A stretch of 11,474 nucleotides of DNA from CALJUZ01 sp003387805. GTDB lineage: Bacteria; Bacillota; Limnochordia; Limnochordales; ZCTH02-B6. This document shows positions 6,215 through 11,474 of this stretch, one piece after another. Below the pieces are notes generated by a model. That model was not told the DNA's origin, did no database searches, and saw nothing but the letters and a program-made list of their open reading frames with translations. The stretch lies in assembly GCA_937975235.1 (NCBI GenBank), contig CALJUZ010000004.1, positions 1-11,474 of the forward strand, read 5' to 3'. Made by a program: the position numbers and the translations under genes. Within the stretch, counting starts at the first letter, position 1. Each line of letters opens with the position of its first letter.

Positions 6215-8178
6215 GGGAAACGCATCCTCGTCTCGTCCGCCGGCCGCGGGGAAATCTCGCTTCTTCCCGGACCGACGCCGCGACCGCCCCGCGACCCGCG
6301 CCATCGCTCCCACACCGACCACGCAGCCAGTCCCGCGGCGCCCACGGCGGCGCCCAACAGCAGCCCGTAGGCCGAGCGAACGGCGCTGACGGCCAGGCCC
6401 ACATGGGCGTGGGCGAACGTGTTGATCACGGAAATGGCAGCCACGGTGCCCGCCACGACGAAGGGCCAGCCCGCGCCTCGCCGCCCGCCGGCAAAAAAGG
6501 CCAGACCCATCAGCAGGGCCGGATAGCCCAGCAGGAACTCCTTCGTGCGGGGCCGCACCACCAGCCACTCCTCCAGGGCCTCCCGGGCCGCCAGTTCCCA
6601 CGCGGACACCGGAAGCAGATGGTTGCCCGTCCGGGCCACCATGACGAACAACGCAAGGGCCGCCGCCGCTGCTATGACGACGTGCCGCCAGCCGACGGCC
6701 GGCGCCGGCCGGTCCCGGCTCGGTTCACGGCCGGGCTCGCGGTCCGGCACAGGGCCCGCTTGATGGCCTGGCCCACGGTTCGTTCCACGGCTCCGGCGCG
6801 CCGAGCCCGCCGTCAGCGATGTCAGGGCTGGCACCGACTCCAGGGCCCACAAAGCCGCCACCAACGCCAGCGGCAGCACGTGGGCCAGCTTCACGCCCCG
6901 GAACTGCTCGAGTTTCAAGAAAAACCGGCTGTCGGCCAGCGCGGCCACGACCAGCGCTGCGCCCGCCGCGGTCACGGCCATGACTCGCAGAAGCCCCCAA
7001 ATTGTGGCGGCGGCCACACCCGCAGACCGCCGGCCCTCCGCCCCGGCCGCGGCCGGGGCTCCCGGCCCGGGGTTTTGCTTGTTCCCGACTCCCGCCCCGA
7101 GCGCAACGGCCAAGACGGGAAACACGGCGGCCACGCCGAAGGCCGCCAGCTGCCGCAGCAGCACCTCACGCTCCAGCACGGGCAGCAGCGCGCCCGCCAC
7201 CGCCGCCGCCACGAGCACGGCCAGTTCCCATTTCCAGGAAACGCGCACGAACGCCCGCAACACCAGCAGCGCTCCGGCCGCCGCCGCGACCAGCACCGCC
7301 ACGGGCACGACGGCGGAGCCGGCCCACCGGGGCAGCGGCTGCACGGCGCCGACCCGGAGGCCGATGTCGCCCATGCGGGTGACCAGGGCCGAGACGTAGG
7401 CCTCGTTGCGGGCCAAAAGCGCCGCCCGCTCCTCAGGGTCGAGAGCCAAAGTCCGCGCATTGACGCCGCCGCTCCCGCCGGCGCCCGCGGCGACCATTGA
7501 CGGGCCGCCGCCGGCCGGCTGGCCGACGATCAGGTCGTCATCGCCGGGCGACGCGGGCAGCAGCGCGTGCACGTACAGCACACGGGCCTGCCGTTCGAGC
7601 GCGGCCCGGTTGAACCGGGCCAGCGCCTGCCGGTCCGTCAGACGCTCCAGCTCCCGGCGCGGGATGGAGTGGACGAACACCACGGTGTCGTTCATCAGGC
7701 GGGCCATCTCCCGCTCGCCCGCCTGGTTGGCGAACTCGACGATGCCGAGGGGAATGCCCGCCGCCGCGAGCCGCTCCGCCACCGAGGGCATGGCGTCGGG
7801 ATAACCGGGCATGTGTTCCCCCGCGGCGATGAACGGGCCGATGCCGGAAGGACCGCGGGCCGGCGCCGCCCCCTCGGACCGCAGCGCGTCCAGCACCTGG
7901 ACCGTCCTGGGAACGACGCGCAGACCCGCCGCCCGGATCAGTGCGATGTCGCCCGGTTCCACGGCGCCGGCCGACGTGACGCCCAGCTCCGCCCAGCTCT
8001 CTAGGATGACGTCCACGGGGACGTCCACCCATTCACTTAGTTCACGCAGGGATTCAAGATCAGCGACAATCTCGACGGTGCGGTTGTCGTGCTCCAAGGC
8101 GGCCCGCTGTGCCAGGAGCGGTGCCGTCAGCAGCACGACGCCGACGATGATCGCCCACAGCCACCAGCCTCGCTGCAC
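6211..8178 (-). CDS. DUF5693 family polytopic membrane protein
   Basis: The protein has 655 residues from a GTG at 8178. It has an N-terminal membrane segment (about 5–24), an extracytoplasmic region of about 260 residues, then eight or so hydrophobic segments (first near 286–308). In the C-terminal part RPRTKEFLLGYPALLMG (about 542–558) and INTFAHAH (about 585–592) match the conserved blocks of DUF5693 proteins, usually found next to csaB. No biochemical function is established. The location suggests a part in synthesis, export or pyruvylation of the wall polymer. A hydrophilic Arg/Pro/Gly-rich segment (about 454–496) interrupts the membrane part and is probably lineage-specific. A TTG at 8199 would extend the protein by 7 residues but lacks a ribosome site, while the GTG is preceded by a GGGGCGG stretch a few bases upstream. 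The stop codon overlaps the csaB start, implying translational coupling. Confidence 0.85.
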   Translation of the reverse strand: MQRGWWLWAIIVGVVLLTAPLLAQRAALEHDNRTVEIVADLESLRELSEWVDVPVDVILESWAELGVTSAGAVEPGDIALIRAAGLRVVPRTVQVLDALRSEGAAPARGPSGIGPFIAAGEHMPGYPDAMPSVAERLAAAGIPLGIVEFANQAGEREMARLMNDTVVFVHSIPRRELERLTDRQALARFNRAALERQARVLYVHALLPASPGDDDLIVGQPAGGGPSMVAAGAGGSGGVNARTLALDPEERAALLARNEAYVSALVTRMGDIGLRVGAVQPLPRWAGSAVVPVAVLVAAAAGALLVLRAFVRVSWKWELAVLVAAAVAGALLPVLEREVLLRQLAAFGVAAVFPVLAVALGAGVGNKQNPGPGAPAAAGAEGRRSAGVAAATIWGLLRVMAVTAAGAALVVAALADSRFFLKLEQFRGVKLAHVLPLALVAALWALESVPALTSLTAGSARRSRGTNRGPGHQAGPVPDREPGREPSRDRPAPAVGWRHVVIAAAAALALFVMVARTGNHLLPVSAWELAAREALEEWLVVRPRTKEFLLGYPALLMGLAFFAGGRRGAGWPFVVAGTVAAISVINTFAHAHVGLAVSAVRSAYGLLLGAAVGAAGLAAWSVWERWRGSRGGRGVGPGRSEISPRPADETRMRFP

Positions 8179-8239
8179 TCCGCCGCCCCTTTCAGCCAAC
8201 CCGCGGGTCGCCGCACCGGCGGCCCCCGGCCGGCCCGGA

Positions 8240-8968
8240 TCAGTTCTGCGCCGGCCCGAGCCCGTCCAGCAGCGGCCGGCCCACCACCACCAGCTTGCCG
8301 GGCTCGTGCACCACTTCGTCCACGGCCATCGGCAGCGGTCCCTCGGTCAAATCGACGTGCACGGCGTAAAGCTCTCGCAGCAGCGCCACCATGAAGGGCG
8401 GCAGGGACTGGCCCTCCACGGCCACGTCGCCGGGCACGAATACGAGGCCCGAGTCCCCGTCCGCCTCGAACCGGCCGACGACGGCGGCGTGAATCGTGCC
8501 GCCGAACAGCTCGACGCTGCCCTTCAGCTCGACCCCGCCTTCATCCACGTCCACCTCGATGTCCGCCGGCACGCCCGCCAGGCCCCGAGCGTATTCCGTC
8601 AGCGCCTCGGAGCCCACGGTCAGCCGCACCGAGGCGCCGCCGGCGCGGATGGACGGCGACCGGCCGCGCAGCAGCGGTCCCATGCCGACACGGACGTTTT
8701 CCGCCTCCAGCTGCAGCTGCTCCACCCGCAGCCCGTCCACCAAGACGTCGTCGGCCGTGACGGCCAAGCGGGGCACGCGGCCCGCCAGCAGCTGCACCGC
8801 CGGAAAAGCGCGGACGCTCACGTCCAGGGCGGCAATGCCGGTGGCTTCCCGGAAGCCGTCGCCCAGGCGCCCCGCCACGAAGCCCGGCAAGTACACCTGG
8901 GCGCCGGCCACGATGAGCAAGATGCAAAAAACCGCTGTGCGAAACAACAATCGCATAGGCGGGTCCAT
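8240..8968 (-). CDS. DUF2993 (LmeA-like) phospholipid-binding family protein
   Basis: The protein has 242 residues. An N-terminal hydrophobic segment (about 7–26) acts as signal or anchor. A β-rich domain follows with the DUF2993 pattern: AFPAVQLLAGRVPRLAV (54–70), DDVLVDGLRVEQLQLEAENV (73–92) and a C-terminal PFMVALLREL…VDLTEGPLPM (191–214). The family is named for mycobacterial LmeA, a periplasmic phospholipid-binding protein needed for lipomannan elongation. In Bacillota its job is not known, and a lipid- or lipid-glycan-binding role is inferred. It sits 33 nt after prfB and 61 nt before the DUF5693 gene, so it is probably cotranscribed with the cassette. Start choice is uncertain: GTG 8971, ATG 8968 and ATG 8956 are all in frame. 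ATG 8968 has a GGCGG 7 nt upstream; ATG 8956 gives the neatest signal sequence (MRLLFRT) and follows an AGGTGAT. Confidence 0.8.
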   Translation of the reverse strand: MDPPMRLLFRTAVFCILLIVAGAQVYLPGFVAGRLGDGFREATGIAALDVSVRAFPAVQLLAGRVPRLAVTADDVLVDGLRVEQLQLEAENVRVGMGPLLRGRSPSIRAGGASVRLTVGSEALTEYARGLAGVPADIEVDVDEGGVELKGSVELFGGTIHAAVVGRFEADGDSGLVFVPGDVAVEGQSLPPFMVALLRELYAVHVDLTEGPLPMAVDEVVHEPGKLVVVGRPLLDGLGPAQN

Positions 8969-9001
8969 CACCTTTCCGCCCCGGCTGCGGCCGGTCCCGC
9001 G

Positions 9002-10112
9002 TCAGGACTGCTTGTGCCGCAAATACGCCTCGATGAACATGTCGATTTCGCCGTCCATCACCGCTTGGACGTTGCCGGTTTCCGCGTCGGTGCGGTGGTC
9101 TTTCACCATCGTGTACGGCTGGAACACGTAGGACCGAATCTGGCTGCCCCACGCGATCTCCGCCTGCTCGCCCCGCAGCTCGGCCATCTTTTTCTGCTGC
9201 TCCTCCAGCTTCCGCTGCAGCAGCCGCGCCCTCAGCATGCGCATGGCCCGGTCCCGGTTGGAGTGCTGCGACCGCTCGCTCTGGCACTGCACGACGATGC
9301 CTGTCGGCAAGTGCGTAATCCGCACCGCGGACTCGGTCTTGTTGACGTGCTGTCCGCCCGCGCCGCTGGCCCGGTACGTGTCGATGCGCAGATCGCTGGG
9401 ATCGATCTCGATTTCGCCGTCGTCTTCCACGTCCGGTTCCACCGTCACCGAAGCGAAGGACGTATGCCGCCGGCCCGACGCGTCAAACGGGCTGATGCGC
9501 ACCAGCCGGTGCACGCCCCGTTCGGCCTTCAGATAGCCGTAAGCCCGGTGGCCTTTGACGGCCAGGCTGATGGACTTGATGCCCGCCTCCTCGCCCGGCA
9601 GCGAGTCCAGCACTTCCACCGTGTACCCGTGGTCCTCCGCCCAGCGGGTGTACATGCGGGTCAGCATCTCGGCCCAGTCCTGGGCCTCCGTGCCGCCGGC
9701 GCCCGCGTGAATGTGCAAAATCGCATCCGCGTCGTCGTATTCGCCGCTGAGCAGCGTGGACAGCTCCAGCCGCTCGACCTCCCGCTCCAGGTCGGCCAGC
9801 TGCTGCGCGGCCTCCTGCAGCGTGGCTTCGTCGTCCTCTTCCACGGCCAGCTCCAGCAGCACTTCCAGGTCTTCCCACTTGCCGTGGGCCCGCTCCCACT
9901 CTTCGACCTGGGCCTTCAGCGCCTTGGCCTGCCGGGCCACCTGCTGGGCCTCTTTCGGATCGTTCCAAAAGTCCGGCGCGCCCATCTTTTCCTCCAGCGC
10001 CGCCGCTTCGGCCCGCTTCTTGTCTACTTCAAAGATAGTCCCCCATTTCGGCGATGCGGCGGCCCAGCTCCTTGAGGCGCTCGCGCACTTCGCTGACGTA
10101 AACGGTCGTCAT
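9002..10112 (-). CDS. prfB: Peptide chain release factor 2, with programmed +1 frameshift
   Basis: RF2 ends translation at UGA and UAA codons. The gene is in two frames: 10112–10032 encodes 27 residues (MTTVYVSEV…GDYL) and meets an in-frame UGA at 10031–10029. Skipping the T at 10031 continues at GAA (10030) to the stop at 9002, giving 369 residues, the usual RF2 length. In the joined protein, the codon-recognition motif SPF is at 207–209 and the peptidyl-hydrolysis motif GGQ at 252–254, inside RASGAGGQHVN. The residue matching E. coli K-12 Thr246 is Ala, as in most bacteria. The start is fixed by GGAGGAGG 7 nt upstream of the ATG. Low RF2 stalls the ribosome at UGA and promotes the shift, so the factor regulates itself. 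The gene follows secA, as in many Bacillota. A start at 9985 (327 residues) would lack the N-terminal helices. Confidence 0.96.
10029..10044 (-). promoter_or_regulatory. prfB programmed +1 frameshift site
   Basis: On the minus strand the site reads GGGGGACTATCTTTGA, followed by A. CTT TGA is the classic slippery codon plus stop at which the P-site tRNA slips from CUU to UUU. The internal Shine-Dalgarno-like GGGGG (10044–10040) ends 5 nt before CTT, whereas E. coli has AGGGGG ending 3 nt before it. The base after UGA is A rather than the usual C. The heptad is intact but its stimulatory context differs from the E. coli model. Confidence 0.88.
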
Positions 10113-10119
10113 CGTGTTT

Positions 10120-10127
10120 CCTCCTCC
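10120..10127 (-). promoter_or_regulatory. Strong ribosome binding site of prfB
   Basis: GGAGGAGG lies 7 nt before the ATG at 10112. It shows that translation begins upstream of the frameshift and not at the internal ATG at 9985. Confidence 0.8.
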
Positions 10128-10130
10128 AAG

Positions 10131-10150
10131 ACTCGCTTGAAACTCGCTTG
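10131..10150 (-). repeat. Tandem 9-bp direct repeat upstream of prfB
   Basis: CAAGCGAGT occurs twice at an 11-bp period (10131–10139 and 10142–10150, written as ACTCGCTTG on the plus strand), about one helical turn apart and just before the prfB ribosome site. A TTGACA (10149–10154) overlaps the upstream copy but has no acceptable −10 box at the right distance. It could be an operator or a chance duplication. Confidence 0.45.
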
Positions 10151-10197
10151 TCAAACAGCGCTCAAGCCACGCGTCCGAAGCATTGACGGCAGCGGCC

Positions 10198-10241
10198 GCC
10201 CGGCGGCGATGCCGAGCCGGGCCGCCGCCCGGCCGCCGGGC
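10198..10241 (-). other. GC-rich hairpins in the secA–prfB gap
   Basis: A 10-bp inverted repeat (GCCCGGCGGC at 10198–10207, GCCGCCGGGC at 10232–10241) encloses a second perfect hairpin (CCGGGC/GCCCGG, 10217–10222 with 10227–10232, 4-nt loop). There is no T-tract downstream on either strand. It might slow or stop transcription after secA, or protect the mRNA end. In such GC-rich DNA a chance origin is also possible. Nothing else is recognised in 10113–10289. Confidence 0.35.
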
Positions 10242-10289
10242 AGCCATGCCCTCGGCGTGGACGGACCGTGGCCGCGGCATCCGGCCGCC

Positions 10290-11474
10290 TTAACCGGCCC
10301 GGCCGCAGCAGTGCTTGTACTTCTTGCCGCTGCCGCACGGACACGGGTCGTTGCGGCCCACCTTCTGGGCAACCCGGCGCTGCTGCACCCGCGGCGCGGG
10401 CCGCCCGCCTTCCCGCCGCCCGAAGGCGCCCGCCGCCTGGCCGCCGCCGTAGAAACCGGTGGCCCGGGACAGCAGGTCCCCGCCGGCCGCGGGGCCGGGC
10501 GGCGCTTCGGCCCGCACCCGCACCCGGAACAGCGCTTTGACCGTGTCCTCCTGAATCGAACCCATCATGCCCTGGAACATCTCGAAGGCCTCGAGCTGGT
10601 ACTCGATCAGCGGGTTGCGCTGGCCGTAGGCCCGCAGGCCGATGCCTTCCCGCAGGTCGTCCATAGCCCGCAAATGTTCCATCCACTTCATGTCCATGAA
10701 CTGGAGCAAGAAGTGGCGTTCGATTTCCCGCATCAGCTCGGGCCCGAACTCCCGCTCCCGGGCTTCGTACGCCTCGACGGCCAGCGCCTGGAGCCGCTCT
10801 TTCAAGGTGTCGCGGTCCACGTCGGACCCGTCGCCCGCCAGCTCCGGCACCGCCAGCTCCTCGGCCGGACGGTTGAGCAAGTCCGCCATGCGGTCCCGCA
10901 GGCCCTCCAGGTCCCACTCGTCGGCCGACAGCTTTTCGTCGCAGTAGGTGTCGACGTAGTCCTCGACCAGCCGGCGCAGCATCTCCACGACGTTCTCGCG
11001 CAGATTTTCGCCCAGCAGCACCTTGCGCCGCTGGTCGTAGACGACTTCGCGCTGCTTGTTCATGACGTCGTCAAACTGCAGCACCTGTTTGCGCAGCTCG
11101 AAGTTGCGGGCTTCCACCCGCTTTTGCGCGTTCTCGATGGCTTTCGTAATCTGCGGATGCTCGATGGGCATGTCTTCTTCCCAGCCGAGCCGCTCCATGA
11201 TGCCGCTGATGCGCTCCGAGCCGAACAGCCGCATCAGGTCGTCCTCCAGCGACACGTAGAAGCGGGACGAACCCGGGTCGCCCTGGCGCCCGGCGCGGCC
11301 CCGCAGCTGGTTGTCGATACGGCGGCTTTCGTGGCGCTCGGTGCCGATGATGTGCAGGCCGCCCAGCGCCCGCACTTCCTCCTGCTCCGGCGCCAGCCGG
11401 CGCCGCATTTCCTCCACCAGCGCCCGGTACTCGGCGTGCGCTTTGGCCAGCCACTCCCGGTCGGCCGCGCCGCC
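10290..11474 (-). CDS. secA: Preprotein translocase ATPase SecA, C-terminal part (5' end outside window)
   Basis: SecA drives secretory proteins through SecYEG using ATP. Only the last 394 residues lie in the window; the frame is open through the right edge. The fragment begins near the end of the second nucleotide-binding domain: IIGTERHESRRIDNQLRG (about 41–58) runs into GRAGRQGDPG (about 58–67), which includes the arginine finger region. SSRFYVSLEDDLMRLFGS follows. The helical scaffold and wing domains come next, with QFDDVMNKQREVVYDQR and the FMDMKWMEHLRAMDDLREGIGLR type signature. A Gly/Ala/Arg-rich flexible linker precedes the zinc-binding tail CPCGSGKKYKHCC, whose ligands are Cys378, Cys380, Cys389 and Cys390 of the fragment. 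The tail is complete, so SecB-like or lipid contacts of the C-terminal tail may be kept. prfB follows 177 nt downstream. Confidence 0.97.
   Translation of the reverse strand, partial: GGAADREWLAKAHAEYRALVEEMRRRLAPEQEEVRALGGLHIIGTERHESRRIDNQLRGRAGRQGDPGSSRFYVSLEDDLMRLFGSERISGIMERLGWEEDMPIEHPQITKAIENAQKRVEARNFELRKQVLQFDDVMNKQREVVYDQRRKVLLGENLRENVVEMLRRLVEDYVDTYCDEKLSADEWDLEGLRDRMADLLNRPAEELAVPELAGDGSDVDRDTLKERLQALAVEAYEAREREFGPELMREIERHFLLQFMDMKWMEHLRAMDDLREGIGLRAYGQRNPLIEYQLEAFEMFQGMMGSIQEDTVKALFRVRVRAEAPPGPAAGGDLLSRATGFYGGGQAAGAFGRREGGRPAPRVQQRRVAQKVGRNDPCPCGSGKKYKHCCGRAG

Noticed and set aside
6215..6601. Upstream in-frame extension of csaB (570 codons in total)
   Set aside because: The extra residues overlap the end of the DUF5693 gene in another frame and are low-complexity. 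The CsaB motif begins exactly at the GTG at 6214.
9002..9985. prfB starting at the internal ATG (327 residues)
   Set aside because: The upstream 27-codon frame with a strong ribosome site, the CTTTGA slippery site and the matching RF2 N-terminus show that the full frameshifted product is intended. The TGA is not a disabling mutation.
7811..10075. A 754-codon open frame on the plus strand
   Set aside because: It runs antisense to prfB, the DUF2993 gene and part of the DUF5693 gene, crosses their boundaries, is rich in His/Arg/Pro/Gln and shows no family motif. It is an artefact of GC-rich third positions.
10113..10160. A σ70-type promoter for prfB using TTGACA at 10149–10154
   Set aside because: No −10-like hexamer is found 16–18 nt downstream; that position holds TCTTGG next to the ribosome site.

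Overview
The window is about 70% G+C. All of its genes lie on the minus strand, packed with short gaps or overlaps. Gene content points to a high-GC member of the Bacillota (Symbiobacterium/Thermaerobacter/Limnochordia-like), although the lineage is an inference. The order secA–prfB … ctpA–PDZ membrane protein recalls the secA–prfB–(ftsEX)–ctpB–minJ neighbourhood of Bacillus subtilis. A csaB pyruvyltransferase and a DUF5693 membrane protein are typical of Bacillota that anchor S-layer proteins on pyruvylated wall polymers. Long open plus-strand frames are shadows produced by the GC-rich third codon positions of the minus-strand genes.

Reading in the direction of transcription (right to left): (1) secA, the last 394 residues, ends at 10290. 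(2) A 177-nt gap with a GC-rich hairpin and a tandem 9-bp repeat precedes prfB (10112..9002), which carries the programmed +1 frameshift used for autoregulation of release factor 2. (3) A cell-envelope cassette follows: a DUF2993/LmeA-like lipid-binding protein, a DUF5693 polytopic membrane protein, CsaB (its start overlaps the DUF5693 stop by 4 nt) and a WecG/TagA-family glycosyltransferase. (4) An extended −10 promoter lies across the tagA stop codon and would give a roughly 209-nt leader. (5) A second envelope unit follows: ctpA (S41 carboxyl-terminal processing protease), a polytopic PDZ protein resembling MinJ, and a membrane-anchored divergent polysaccharide deacetylase (YibQ family) that runs off the left edge.

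Taken together, after the housekeeping secretion and translation genes the window is devoted to the cell surface. TagA-like and CsaB enzymes would build and pyruvylate a secondary wall polymer, possibly with help from the DUF5693 and DUF2993 proteins. The CtpA/PDZ/deacetylase trio would handle extracytoplasmic proteolysis, division-site or envelope organisation, and wall-glycan maintenance. No RNA genes, mobile elements, CRISPR arrays or phage genes were seen. No clearly novel system is evident. The points most worth a second look are the atypical prfB frameshift context, the uncharacterised DUF5693/DUF2993 partners of csaB, the promoter and long leader of ctpA, and the apparent absence of ftsEX between the two envelope units.
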